From an uncultured Pseudoxanthomonas sp. (GTDB lineage Bacteria; Pseudomonadota; Gammaproteobacteria; Xanthomonadales; Xanthomonadaceae): a DNA stretch of 22,345 bases. Shown here in pieces: positions 14,725 through 22,345 of this stretch; the first letter of the stretch is position 1, and each line of letters opens with the position of its first letter. Below the pieces are notes generated by a model. That model made no database searches. It was not told the origin of the DNA and saw only the letters and a list, made by a program, of their open reading frames with translations. The DNA lies in contig CALJUL010000012.1 of NCBI GenBank assembly GCA_937975725.1, positions 1 through 22,345 of the forward strand, in the 5' to 3' direction. The position numbers were made by a program, and so were the translations under genes.

Positions 14725-17283
14725 CTAGGTGCCCCTGGGCTTGGCGCGGTGCGTGGCCTGCGCGCTCCAGGGATCGTCCGGCCAGGGATGCTTGGGGTAG
14801 CGCCCCTTCATTTCCTTCCGGACCTCGGCATAGGTGGTGTTCCAGAAATTGCGCAGGTCCGAGGTGACCTGCAACGGCTTGCCGCCCGGCGACAGCAGGT
14901 GCAGCAGCAGGGGCACGCGGCCGTCGGCCACGCGCGGCGTGTCGGCCAGGCCGAACAGTTCCTGCAGCTTCACCGCCAGCACCGGCGGCTGGCCGTGCGC
15001 GTAGTCGATGCGGCGCTCCATGCCCGAGGGCACCACGATCCGCACCGGCGCGAGCTGGTCGATGCGCTGGCGCAGCGGCCAGTCAGTACCGGACTTCAGC
15101 GCGGCGGCCAGTTCGTCCTCGGACAGCGCGTCCAGCCGCGTCTTGCCGGCGAAGGCGGGCTTCAGCCAATCGTCCAGCGACGCCGCCAACGCCTCGTCGG
15201 ACAGGTCGGGCAGGCCCAGGTCCGGCATCCAGTCGCGCAGGCAGCGCACGCGCTCGCGCCATTGCCGCAGCGATTCCGGCCACGGCAGCGCGTCCAGGCC
15301 CAGCTCGCGCACGGCCTGGGTCAGCGCGGCAGCGGCCAGCGCCGGGTCCACCCGGCCGGCCGGGCGCGCGTCGACGACGATCTGGTCGAAGCGCGATTCG
15401 CGCTGTGCGGACAGCGCGCGCCGCGAGGCGTCCCAGCGCACGGTGTCCTCGGTGACGAAACGGTCGGCGAAATCCGCGCGCAGCCGGCGTTCGTCCACGG
15501 GCGCGCCGCGCTGCACCAGCGCGTCGCGCGCCTCGTGGCGCAGTTCGCTGGCGACGATCCACGGTTCGCCGAACAGCGCGCTGTCGTCGAACAGGCGCGC
15601 GCTGCGCCCGTTCGCCAGCAGGTAGCGGCGCGGGTCCTGCGGATGGCGGAAGCCGATGCGGTCGGGGAAGGCGTGCATGAGCACGTCGCCCAGGCGATGC
15701 GCTTCCAGCGAGGACGGCGGCGCCGCGTCCACGCGCGCGCGGCGGCGCCATTGCCGGGCCGCGGTGTCGATGACCGCCAGCCCGGAACGGTGCGCGTCCG
15801 CCGGGGCACGGCCGCCGCGGAAGGCGGACAGCGCACGCCAGCGCGCGGCCAGCGCATCCCCGCCCTGGCGCAGGGGATCGCGCGCTTCCAGCAGCGCCGC
15901 CAGGTCGCAGGCCAGCGCGCGGTCCTCGCCGTCGGCGGCGGACAGCAGCATGGCGGCCAGGCGCGGATGCGTACCCAGCGCCAGCATGCGCTTGCCCAGC
16001 GGCGTGATCGCGTTCGCCGCGGTCAACGCGCCGAGCCGGCGCAGCAGATCGCGCGCCGCCGCCAGCGCGCCGGGCGGCGGCGGATCGACGAAACGCAGAT
16101 CGTCGCTGCCCCATGCCGCCAGTTCCAGCGCCAGCGCGCCGAGTTCGACCAGGGCCATCTCCGGCCGGCGCTGCGGTTCCAGCCGCTGCGACTGCGGCCA
16201 CAGGCGGTAGGCCCAGCCGTCCGCGACGCGGCCGGCGCGGCCGGCGCGCTGGTCGGCCGACGCCTGCGAAACGGCCACCACGTCCAGCCGCGAGAAGCCG
16301 CTGTTGGGGTCGTAGGACGGTTCGCGCGCCAGCCCACTGTCGATCACCACGCGCACGCCGGGCAGGGTGACCGAGGATTCGGCCACGTTGGTCGCCAGCA
16401 CCACGCGGCGGCGGCCCTGCGGGTCGGGCTGCAGCGCTTCGGACTGCCTTTCCACGGGCAGTTCGCCGTGCAAGGGCAGCACGACGAGGGCGTCCTTCCC
16501 TTTCCCCTCCGGGAGAAGATGCCCGGAGGCGTTGCCCGGCGCCGCGCCGTCCACCCTCCCCTTCTCCGGGGAAGAAGAATCCAGCATCGCCTCCACCCGC
16601 GCGATCTCGCGCTGGCCGGGCAGGAACACCAGCACGTCGCCGGGATGCTCGCGCAGGGCGTGTTCGATGGCACGGCGCGCCTGCGCTTCCAGCGATTCGT
16701 CGCGGCGCGCGGGGAAATGCGCGACCTGCACCGGGAAGCCGCGGCCTTCGCTGGTCAGGCGCGGCGCGTCGAGGAAGCGCGCCAGCCTGTCGCCGTCCAG
16801 CGTGGCCGACATCGCCACGATGCGCAGGTCCTCGCGCAGCGACGCCTGCACGTCCAGCGCCAGCGCCAGGCCCAGGTCGCCGGCCAGGTGGCGTTCGTGG
16901 AATTCGTCGAACAGCACCGCGCCGACGCCTTCCAACATCGGGTCGTCCTGGATCATCCGGGTCAGGATGCCCTCGGTCACCACTTCCACACGGGTACGCG
17001 GCCCGACCCGGTTCTCGAAGCGGATGCGGTAGCCGACGGTCTCACCGACCGCTTCGCCAAGCTGCCGGGCCATGAAGCCGGCGGCGGCGCGCGCGGCGAC
17101 GCGGCGCGGTTCCAGCATCACGATGCTGCGCCCCTCCAGCCAGGGCTGGTCCAGCAGCGCCAGCGGCACCTGCGTGGTCTTGCCGGCGCCGGGCGGGGCT
17201 TCCAGCACCAGGCGCGGATGCTCGGACAGGCTGCGGACGATGTCCGGCAGCAACGGGGCGATGGGAAATGCGGGCGGCGGCAT
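14725..17283 (-). CDS. hrpB: ATP-dependent RNA helicase HrpB (DEAH/RHA family)
   Basis: The 852-residue protein is close to the family length. Walker A is APPGAGKTT at 29-37, the DEAH-family box is DEFH at 126-129, motif III is SAT at 159-161, and motif VI is QRAGRAGR at 345-352, followed by helicase-associated domains and the HrpB C-terminal domain ending near a KPR-rich tail. The start MPPPAFPIAP at 17283 is chosen because it leads directly to the helicase core; the open frame runs 316 codons further upstream but there it is antisense to tatD and crosses repeats. Between residues 236 and 263 there is an insertion of roughly 23 extra residues compared with E. coli, encoded by repeat-like DNA. 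In E. coli HrpB is dispensable and of poorly defined role; in Xanthomonas and Borrelia it affects RNA metabolism. Confidence 0.94.
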   Translation of the reverse strand: MPPPAFPIAPLLPDIVRSLSEHPRLVLEAPPGAGKTTQVPLALLDQPWLEGRSIVMLEPRRVAARAAAGFMARQLGEAVGETVGYRIRFENRVGPRTRVEVVTEGILTRMIQDDPMLEGVGAVLFDEFHERHLAGDLGLALALDVQASLREDLRIVAMSATLDGDRLARFLDAPRLTSEGRGFPVQVAHFPARRDESLEAQARRAIEHALREHPGDVLVFLPGQREIARVEAMLDSSSPEKGRVDGAAPGNASGHLLPEGKGKDALVVLPLHGELPVERQSEALQPDPQGRRRVVLATNVAESSVTLPGVRVVIDSGLAREPSYDPNSGFSRLDVVAVSQASADQRAGRAGRVADGWAYRLWPQSQRLEPQRRPEMALVELGALALELAAWGSDDLRFVDPPPPGALAAARDLLRRLGALTAANAITPLGKRMLALGTHPRLAAMLLSAADGEDRALACDLAALLEARDPLRQGGDALAARWRALSAFRGGRAPADAHRSGLAVIDTAARQWRRRARVDAAPPSSLEAHRLGDVLMHAFPDRIGFRHPQDPRRYLLANGRSARLFDDSALFGEPWIVASELRHEARDALVQRGAPVDERRLRADFADRFVTEDTVRWDASRRALSAQRESRFDQIVVDARPAGRVDPALAAAALTQAVRELGLDALPWPESLRQWRERVRCLRDWMPDLGLPDLSDEALAASLDDWLKPAFAGKTRLDALSEDELAAALKSGTDWPLRQRIDQLAPVRIVVPSGMERRIDYAHGQPPVLAVKLQELFGLADTPRVADGRVPLLLHLLSPGGKPLQVTSDLRNFWNTTYAEVRKEMKGRYPKHPWPDDPWSAQATHRAKPRGT
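16495..16578. repeat. Repeat-like insertion in frame within hrpB
   Basis: The segment contains a gapped inverted repeat: TTCCCCTCCGGGAGAAG near 16502-16518 read on the plus strand, and a TTCCCCGGAGAAGGGGAGG block read on the minus strand near 16555-16574. This CCCCTCCGGGAGAAG...CTTCTCCGGGGAAG pattern resembles the dispersed intergenic repeats of Xanthomonadaceae. It is about 84 bases, 28 codons, and keeps the frame open, coding for a glycine/serine/proline-rich loop. Confidence 0.55.
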
Positions 17284-17318
17284 GCCGCACAAGGATAAAG
17301 CCTTCCCTCCCTCCCCCT

Positions 17319-17502
17319 GTAGCAGCGACGTCGGTCGCGACCGCGGACCCAAACAGCCTTCAAGCCACGGATGACACGGATCGGCACGGATAAGGCGGAT
17401 CAAGACCTTGGAAGCTCTATCCGTGTCATCTGCGTTCATCCGCGTCGATCCGCGTCTCCTGCTTTTTTTCGACCGTGCGGTCGCGACTGACGTCGCTCCT
17501 GC
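17319..17502. repeat. Composite palindromic repeat between hrpB and tatD
   Basis: Arms of 26 bases at 17319-17344 and 17477-17502 are inverted repeats with three mismatches and belong to the GTAGGAGCGACGT family (here GTAGCAGCGACGT). They enclose about 130 bases that hold a second repeat: a perfect 12-bp inverted pair (GATGACACGGAT at 17370-17381, ATCCGTGTCATC at 17419-17430) plus tandem CGGAT/ATCCG units and a CTTTTTTT run at 17462-17469. It looks like one repeat family inserted inside another. No gene is seen in 17284-17538. Confidence 0.75.
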
Positions 17503-17526
17503 AGGGCGTCCATGGGGCCGGGCCGG

Positions 17527-17532
17527 TAGAAT
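17527..17532 (+). promoter_or_regulatory. -10-like box TAGAAT of tatD, predicting a leaderless mRNA
   Basis: TAGAAT ends six bases before the ATG at 17539, exactly as for queF. No Shine-Dalgarno fits in between. A -35 is not obvious at the expected place, which lies just after the composite repeat. Confidence 0.5.
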
Positions 17533-17538
17533 ACGCGC

Positions 17539-18342
17539 ATGGAATTGATCGACATCGGCGCCAACCTGACCCACGAGAGCTTCGACCACGACCGTCATGC
17601 GGTGATGCAGCGCGCGCGCGAATCGGGCGTGGCGCAGATGGTGGTCACCGGCGCCAGCCGCGAGCATTCGCCGAAGGCGCTGGCCCTGGCGCAGGCGCAT
17701 CCGGGCGTGCTGTTCGCCACCGCCGGCGTGCACCCGCACCATGCCAGCGAATACACCGACGAATGCGATGCCGAACTGCGCGCGCTGCATGCGCACCCGG
17801 AGGTGGTGGCGGTGGGCGAATGCGGGCTGGACTACTTCCGCGATTTCTCGCCGCGGCCGGCGCAACGCCGGGCATTCGAGCGCCAGTTGCAGATCGCCGC
17901 CGACACGGGCAAGCCGCTGTTCCTGCACCAGCGCGACGCGCACGACGATTTCCTGGCGGCGATGAAGAACTTCGACGGCCGGCTGGGGCCGGCGGTGGTG
18001 CACTGCTTCACCGGCACCCGGCAGGAGCTGTTCGACTGCCTGGACCGGGACTGGCACATCGGCATCACCGGCTGGCTGTGCGACGAACGCCGCGGCCTGC
18101 ACCTGCGCGAACTGGTGAAGAACATCCCCGCCGACCGGCTGATGATCGAGACCGACGCGCCCTACCTGCTGCCGCGCACGGTCAGACCGCAGCCCTCGCA
18201 CCGCCGCAACGAGCCGATGTACCTGGCCCACATCGTCGCCGAACTGGCGCGCGACCGCGACGAGGATGCCGACACCACGGCCGCTGCGACGACGGCGACG
18301 GCGCGCGCGTTCTTCCGGCTGCCCGAACGCGCGGCCACCTGA
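17539..18342 (+). CDS. tatD: TatD-family metal-dependent 3'-5' DNase
   Basis: TatD is a cytosolic TIM-barrel hydrolase with Mg-dependent exonuclease activity on DNA, linked in E. coli to repair of oxidative damage. The 267-residue protein carries the family motifs in order: TAGVHPHH at 61-68, GECGLDYFRDFS at 93-104, FLHQRDAHDDF at 128-138 with metal ligand H130, VHCFTGTRQE at 154-163, and IETDAPYLLPR at 203-213. GITGWLCDERRGLHLREL matches E. coli TatD more closely than its paralogues YcfH and YjjV. It is separated from any tatABC genes. It starts without a Shine-Dalgarno, behind a TAGAAT box. Confidence 0.95.
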   Translation: MELIDIGANLTHESFDHDRHAVMQRARESGVAQMVVTGASREHSPKALALAQAHPGVLFATAGVHPHHASEYTDECDAELRALHAHPEVVAVGECGLDYFRDFSPRPAQRRAFERQLQIAADTGKPLFLHQRDAHDDFLAAMKNFDGRLGPAVVHCFTGTRQELFDCLDRDWHIGITGWLCDERRGLHLRELVKNIPADRLMIETDAPYLLPRTVRPQPSHRRNEPMYLAHIVAELARDRDEDADTTAAATTATARAFFRLPERAAT

Positions 18343-18381
18343 GCGCGCAACGGCCGCCGCAGCCGGGCAGCGGCAGGAAGT

Positions 18382-18888
18382 TCAGCGCCAGCTATCGATG
18401 CGGCCGCAGAACTGCTGGCGCTGGTCGGCACCCACGGCCTGGAAGTCCGCTTTGCCGCGCGCATAGCCGGCCTGGAAGTCCGCCTCGTACTGCGAGGGAT
18501 CGCCGCCGGTGGCCACGTAGAGCTGCTTCTGCTTCTCCTTCATGGTGGCCAGCGCGGCCGCGTCGTAGGGCTTGCCGCACAACTCCGCGCTCGCCGCCGC
18601 GGCCCCGCCGAACTGCGCGAGCTGGGCGGGGCCGGCTTCGTCTTCGTCCGCATCGTCCGCGCTGTCCACGTCTTCCAGCGTCGCGGGCGCGGTGGGCGCG
18701 GTTGCTTCGCCTGCCGCCTGGCTATCGGCATCGTCCATGGCGACGGGCTGGGCGTCCTGGTCTTCCGCCGCGGCGGGCTCGGCCGTGGCCACGGTGCTGT
18801 CTTTATTGCACCCGGCCAGCGCTAGGGCGAAGGCCGCCGCCAATAACCAGGGACGGGGCTTGAGGCCGGAGAAAGAGGATCGGTTCAT
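18382..18888 (-). CDS. Acidic lipoprotein of unknown function
   Basis: The 168-residue product has a signal peptide and lipobox LALAGC (Cys27). A long acidic, alanine-rich linker follows (about 30-95, with a DADEDE cluster). The C-terminal 70-residue domain has two cysteines (C104 and C161) that could form a disulfide in the periplasm, together with KEKQKQLYVATGGDPSQYEADF and a GYARGKADFQ phrase. I do not recognise the family. The gene converges with tatD, 39 bases away. Lipobox, codon use and domain structure support a real gene. No clear promoter is seen. Confidence 0.82.
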   Translation of the reverse strand: MNRSSFSGLKPRPWLLAAAFALALAGCNKDSTVATAEPAAAEDQDAQPVAMDDADSQAAGEATAPTAPATLEDVDSADDADEDEAGPAQLAQFGGAAAASAELCGKPYDAAALATMKEKQKQLYVATGGDPSQYEADFQAGYARGKADFQAVGADQRQQFCGRIDSWR

Positions 18889-19307
18889 GGGCGGTCCATG
18901 TAGCGGAGGAAACGCGCTTCGGCGGCAAGCAGCAATGTCCGTCGAGGGCGACCCAGGACACTAGTGCAATCGACCGTCGCGGGACAGCCAACTTATGGCG
19001 GTCGCCATTCGTCATGGCTGGCCGTCGCCTCGGAATGATTCCGTGCCTGCGCCTGCGGCCTGCCGCCGGCAGGTGTTCTTCAACCAGCAACGCTTCCTTT
19101 GTCCGACACAATCGATGCCGGCATGGCGCTATCGAAACTCGAATCATGCCGCACGTTGCCGAAGGCGAGGCATTGCAGCGCTTCGGGTGGCACCGTTATC
19201 CAGCAATGTCCGTAACGGCGGCAGTAGCAGCGGGAACGGGGAACGGATGTGGTTGCGGTGGCGAGGCAAACATCTCCCTGCCGCCTGCCTTCCGGCAAAC
19301 ACCGGAC
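18889..19307. other. Gene-free intergenic stretch with a 13-bp direct repeat
   Basis: I find no convincing coding frame on either strand; the open frames have compositions of chance ORFs and run into antisense of the epimerase gene. The 13-mer CAGCAATGTCCGT occurs at 18930-18942 and again at 19201-19213. A short TCCGG...CCGGA hairpin near 19285-19300 could help to terminate the minus-strand operon but lacks a T tract. The stretch must include the promoter of the acidic lipoprotein. Confidence 0.4.
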
Positions 19308-20207
19308 TCAACCGGCCGGCGAACGCCCCTCGCCCGCCAACCACAGTGCCTGCAAGCCGTGGCGATAGTCCGGGTGGCGCGGGCGCCATGCCAGCGCTTC
19401 GCAGGTCTGCCGATTGTCGATGCGCTTGCTGGCGCCGTAGAAGCGTTGCCGCGCCGCCGATGCGGTGGCGGCGTCGTAGTGCTGCGCCGGCGGCAAGGGC
19501 AGGCTGCCGATCGCCGCCGCGTGCGCCAGCACGTCCTGCGGCGGTGCCGGCAGGTCGTCGGCGAGCAGGTAGGTCGCGGTCCCATGGGTGCGATGCAGCG
19601 ATGCGATGAGCGCGTCGCAGGCGTCTTCCACGTGGATGCGGTTGAACACCAGGCCGCGCTTCACCACGTGGCGCGCCTGGCCGTCGGCGAGCTGGCGCAG
19701 GGCGTTGCGGCCGGGACCGTAGAGACCTGCCAACCGGAACATGCCGCAAGCGGCGCCGTGCCGTTCCGCCAACGCGCGCCATTGCGCCTCGGCCAGCAGC
19801 CGCGTCCGGGCGACGTCGTCGGTGGCGTCGGCGGGCGAGGCCGCATCGACGCGGCCACCGGCGCGGTCCGCATAGACGCCGGTGGAGGAGAGATAACCCA
19901 GCCAGCGCAGGCGCCGGTTGCCGGCCAGTGCGTCGGCCAGGAACCGCAGCGCGGGATCGCCCTGCGCATCCGGCGGTATCGAACCCAGCACCGCATCGGC
20001 TTGCGCGAGCGCCGCGAGCAGGACGGGCTCGAAGGGCGCGCGGCCATCGAAGCACCGCCGCAACGCATCATCTGCGCTGGCCTTGCGGGTGGTGCCGATG
20101 CAATCGACGCCATGCCCGCGTAGGCGCTGCGCCAGCGACGTGCCGACGTAGCCCATGCCCAGCACGACCATCCGCCGCAGCCACGGGGGCGGTACCGGCG
20201 GATTCAT
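19308..20207 (-). CDS. NAD(P)-binding epimerase-like SDR protein (YeeZ-like)
   Basis: The 299-residue protein begins with a Rossmann fold, VVLGMGYVGTSLAQRL at about 14-29. YLSSTGVYADR follows, containing the S/T and Y of extended SDR enzymes, and then FRLAGLYGPGRNALRQL, typical of the YeeZ/nucleoside-diphosphate-sugar epimerase group (COG0451). The conserved Lys of the YxxxK catalytic pair is not obvious, as in YeeZ-type members. Its ATG overlaps the stop of the preceding reductase gene by four bases (ATGA), so it is translationally coupled and belongs to the minus-strand operon. The open frame continues upstream but there is antisense-like. The substrate is unknown. Confidence 0.87.
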   Translation of the reverse strand: MNPPVPPPWLRRMVVLGMGYVGTSLAQRLRGHGVDCIGTTRKASADDALRRCFDGRAPFEPVLLAALAQADAVLGSIPPDAQGDPALRFLADALAGNRRLRWLGYLSSTGVYADRAGGRVDAASPADATDDVARTRLLAEAQWRALAERHGAACGMFRLAGLYGPGRNALRQLADGQARHVVKRGLVFNRIHVEDACDALIASLHRTHGTATYLLADDLPAPPQDVLAHAAAIGSLPLPPAQHYDAATASAARQRFYGASKRIDNRQTCEALAWRPRHPDYRHGLQALWLAGEGRSPAG

Positions 20208-21142
20208 CCGCCGCGCTGGGCTTCGCAGGCCTGCAGCGACACCCACGCCGCGTGCAGGCGCGGCACCGCCAGGCCGTGGGCCGAGGCGCGGTGCACCATG
20301 TCGCCGACGATGTGCGCCGCCTCGAGGCGGTGGCCGCCTTCGAGGTCGCGCAGCATCGAAGCCTTCATCGGCGAACCGGCCTTGGTCAGGGTCTCCAGCG
20401 CGGTCGCCTGCGCGGCCGCCGGGATGGGATGGCCTTCGGCGGCCGCCACCGCGAGGCACTCCTCGTACAGCGCCGCCATGAACGCTGCGCCGCCCTCGCC
20501 GGCCACGATGGCGCCGATCGGCGCGCGCATCAGGCAGGTGCCCGCCGCGAGCGCGGCGAGGAAGCCGTACTTCACCCATTGCGCCTGCGCGATGTCCGGC
20601 GTGTGCTCATGGTCGATGCCTGCGCGCGCGCAGGCCGCGGCCAGTGCCCGCAGGCGTGCGTCCGGCGCCTGGCCTACGCGTTCGCCGAAGGTCATCGAAG
20701 CCGGCTTGCCCAGGTGCAGGATTTCGCCGTCGGCACCCAGCGTGGCGCTGATGAAGCACAGCCCGCCCAGCACGTTGGCGAAGCCGAAGCGCGCATCCAG
20801 CGCTTCGTAGTGGCGCAGCCCGTTGAGCAGCGGCAGCACGGCGGCGCCGGCCTCCACCGCGGGCGCAATGGCGTCCATCGCGCTGTCCAGGTCGTAGGCC
20901 TTGCAGCTCAGCAGCACCAGGTCGAACGATGTCGCCGCCAGCGCCGCCGGCAGTGTCTCGGCGGTGAGCGCGTCGACCGGCACGTCGGCATCGCCGAGCG
21001 GGCTGCGGATGCGCAGCCCGCGTTCGCGCAGCAGCGCCGCGCGCGCCGGGCGCACCAGGAAGGCGGCGTCCGCGCCGGCCTGCGCCAGCCGGCCGCCGAA
21101 GTAGCCGCCGGTGCCGCCGGCGCCGAGCATGAGCAGGCGCAT
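20204..21142 (-). CDS. Ketopantoate reductase-family (ApbA/PanE) oxidoreductase
   Basis: The 312-residue protein starts with a NADPH-binding GAGGTGGYFG loop (7-16). LLSCKAYD (K81) and LPLLNGLRHYE (N107) match the PanE active-site region, and QWVKYGFLAALAAG carries the general-acid lysine (K191). The two asparagines that follow this lysine in E. coli PanE (K-x3-N-x3-N) are replaced here by L195 and A199, so it may act on a substrate other than 2-dehydropantoate; I therefore give no gene symbol. It shares one base with the stop of the ABC permease gene (TGATG) and overlaps the next gene by four, indicating a coupled operon. Confidence 0.88.
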   Translation of the reverse strand: MRLLMLGAGGTGGYFGGRLAQAGADAAFLVRPARAALLRERGLRIRSPLGDADVPVDALTAETLPAALAATSFDLVLLSCKAYDLDSAMDAIAPAVEAGAAVLPLLNGLRHYEALDARFGFANVLGGLCFISATLGADGEILHLGKPASMTFGERVGQAPDARLRALAAACARAGIDHEHTPDIAQAQWVKYGFLAALAAGTCLMRAPIGAIVAGEGGAAFMAALYEECLAVAAAEGHPIPAAAQATALETLTKAGSPMKASMLRDLEGGHRLEAAHIVGDMVHRASAHGLAVPRLHAAWVSLQACEAQRGG

Positions 21143-21927
21143 CAGCTACGCAGCCCCACGCCCTTCTTCAGCAGCCACAGGCCCAGCGCGGCCAGCGCGA
21201 CGGCGAAGCCGATCATCAGCGCGTAGGCCACCCACAGCGGCACGTCGCTGGTGCCGAGCAGGCCGTAGCGGAAGGCGTTGACCATGTAGAAGATCGGGTT
21301 GGCGTGGGTCAGGACCTCGGCCCACGGCGGCAGCAGCTTGACCGAATAGAACACGCCGCCCAGGTAGGTCAGCGGGGTCAGGATGAAGGTCGGCACGATG
21401 GCGATGTCGTCGAACTTCTTGGCGTAGGCGGCGTTGACGAAGCCGGCCAGCGAGAAGATCGTCGCGCCCAGCAGCACCGTGCTGACGGTCACCAGCGGAT
21501 GCGGGATGCGCACCTTGGTGAAGAACATGGCGATCACCAGCACGATGACCCCCACCAGCAGCCCGCGCAGCACCGCGCCCAGCACGTAGCCCAGCAGGAT
21601 CACCCAGTTGGGCATGGGGCTGACCAGCAGCTCCTCCACGTGGCGGCCGAACTTGGCGCCGAAGAAGCTGGAACTGATGTTGCCGTAGCTGTTCTGGATG
21701 ATGCTCATCATCACCAGCCCGGGCACGATGAACTCCATGTAGCTGTAGCCGCCCATGTCGCGGATCTGCGAGCCGATCAGGCCGCCGAAAATCAGGAAGT
21801 ACAGCGTCATGGTGATGGCCGGCGGCACCAGGGTCTGGCCCCAGATGCGCAGGATGCGCGCGATCTCGCGGCGGACGATGGTGCCCAGCGCGACCAGGTT
21901 GCGGCGGCGGACGGAAGCGTCGTTCAT
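21142..21927 (-). CDS. ABC-2 type transporter permease (YadH-like)
   Basis: The 261-residue integral membrane protein has about six hydrophobic segments, the family norm for ABC-2 exporters of the YadH/NodJ/DrrB type. Recognisable stretches are the N-terminal cytosolic ARILRIWGQTLVPPAITMTLYFLIFG, GRHVEELLVSPMPNWVILLGYVLGA (coupling region), and FILTPLTYLGGVFYSVKLLPPWAEVLTHANPIFYMVNAFRYG, split here over two conserved segments. It pairs with the ATPase encoded just upstream, with an ATGA overlap. The exported substrate is not known for YadGH-type systems. The next two genes in the operon are NAD(P)-dependent enzymes. Confidence 0.92.
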   Translation of the reverse strand: MNDASVRRRNLVALGTIVRREIARILRIWGQTLVPPAITMTLYFLIFGGLIGSQIRDMGGYSYMEFIVPGLVMMSIIQNSYGNISSSFFGAKFGRHVEELLVSPMPNWVILLGYVLGAVLRGLLVGVIVLVIAMFFTKVRIPHPLVTVSTVLLGATIFSLAGFVNAAYAKKFDDIAIVPTFILTPLTYLGGVFYSVKLLPPWAEVLTHANPIFYMVNAFRYGLLGTSDVPLWVAYALMIGFAVALAALGLWLLKKGVGLRS

Positions 21928-22345
21928 GCCGCCTTCTCCCCGGCGCCGCCGTTGCCGGTCATGCGCACGAACAGTTCCTCCAGCCGGTTGCTCTTGGTGC
22001 GCATGGAGCGCACCCGGATGCCGGCCTCGTTGAGCGCGGCGAACACGCGGTTGAGGTCCATCGCCCGCGGCATGTCCAGGTCCAGCGTGTGCGCGTCGGC
22101 CGCCACCAGGGTGGTGCCCTCCACCGCCGGCAGTTGCGCCGGCAGCTCGCCGTCGATGTCGAACAGGAAGCCCTCCACGTCCAGCTTGGCCAGCAGCGCG
22201 CGCATCGGTCCCTGCTCGACGATGATGCCGTGGTCGATGATGGCCAGGTTGCGGCAGAGGCTCTCGGCCTCCTCCAGGTAGTGCGTGGTCAGGATGATGG
22301 TGGTGCCGGCGGCGTTGATCTCCTTCAGCGTCTTCCACATGCCGC
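21924..22345 (-). CDS. ABC transporter ATP-binding protein (YadG-like), C-terminal part only
   Basis: Only the last 139 or so codons lie in the window; the gene continues beyond base 22345, so Walker A, signature and Walker B are outside. Visible are the D-loop-distal helix MWKTLKEINAAGTTIILTTH with the switch histidine (LTTHY), then EEAESLCRNLAIIDHGIIVEQG, which is standard for nucleotide-binding domains of ABC-2 exporters. A regulatory C-terminal domain of about 80 residues follows, ending NRLEELFVRMTG. Its stop overlaps the permease start by four bases. It is the most upstream visible gene of the minus-strand operon. Confidence 0.92.
   Translation of the reverse strand, partial: GMWKTLKEINAAGTTIILTTHYLEEAESLCRNLAIIDHGIIVEQGPMRALLAKLDVEGFLFDIDGELPAQLPAVEGTTLVAADAHTLDLDMPRAMDLNRVFAALNEAGIRVRSMRTKSNRLEELFVRMTGNGGAGEKAA

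Noticed and set aside
14527..17298. 923-codon plus-strand frame antisense to hrpB
   Set aside because: HrpB on the minus strand has all helicase motifs; the antisense frame has none and is composed of Gln/Arg/Val/Ala.
17284..18231. N-terminal extension of the hrpB frame by 316 codons
   Set aside because: It crosses the composite repeat and reads antisense through tatD; the helicase core begins within about 25 residues of the ATG at 17283.
18803..19147. 114-codon minus-strand frame overlapping the acidic lipoprotein start
   Set aside because: It overlaps the lipoprotein signal sequence, has chance-like composition and no ribosome site.

Overview
The window is very GC-rich, gene-dense chromosomal DNA. 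Gene content (type II QueF, monomeric NADP-isocitrate dehydrogenase, AceK, a Pat-type acetyltransferase, HrpB, TatD, RluE) and intergenic palindromes beginning GTAGGAG point to a gammaproteobacterium of the Xanthomonadaceae (Lysobacter, Pseudoxanthomonas, Luteimonas or Stenotrophomonas type). This is inference from proteins and repeats; there is no rRNA or tRNA gene here to confirm it. The first 14 bases are all G and look like a contig-end artefact.

Layout. 309-1648: a chagasin-type protease inhibitor gene (minus) diverges from queF (plus). 1756-2886: a cell-envelope cluster with a LysM protein carrying two N-terminal 19-residue repeats, a lipoprotein, a terminator, and then a 51-codon gene for a peptide with a textbook double-glycine leader, closed by a second hairpin with nearly the same stem. 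3087-11340: a central-carbon block with monomeric isocitrate dehydrogenase, two palindromic repeats, a small gene divergent from a LysR regulator, aceK, and a Pat-type acetyltransferase. 11362-14509: an exported HExxH metalloprotease-like protein, an exported methyltransferase-like protein, RluE and a small membrane protein. 14725-18888: hrpB diverging from tatD across a nested repeat, then an acidic lipoprotein. 19308-22345: a tightly overlapping minus-strand operon with ABC exporter ATPase (cut by the window end), ABC-2 permease, a ketopantoate-reductase-family enzyme and an SDR-type epimerase-like protein.

How the genes fit together. The isocitrate node is strongly represented: the enzyme itself, its classical regulator AceK, and a Pat-type acetyltransferase that in enterobacteria tunes acetyl-CoA and glyoxylate metabolism. 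Three genes (queF, aceK, tatD) have a -10-like TAnnnT hexamer ending exactly six bases before ATG, which predicts leaderless mRNAs.

The best candidate for something undescribed is the peptide gene at 2731-2886. Its leader fits the consensus for C39-type peptidase/ABC export. The first residues of its predicted mature part share an ADFSxV motif with the tandem repeats of the LysM protein encoded about 650 bp upstream. No dedicated transporter is visible in this window. Other points of interest are an apparent in-frame repeat insertion inside hrpB and the pairing of AceK with a monomeric isocitrate dehydrogenase.
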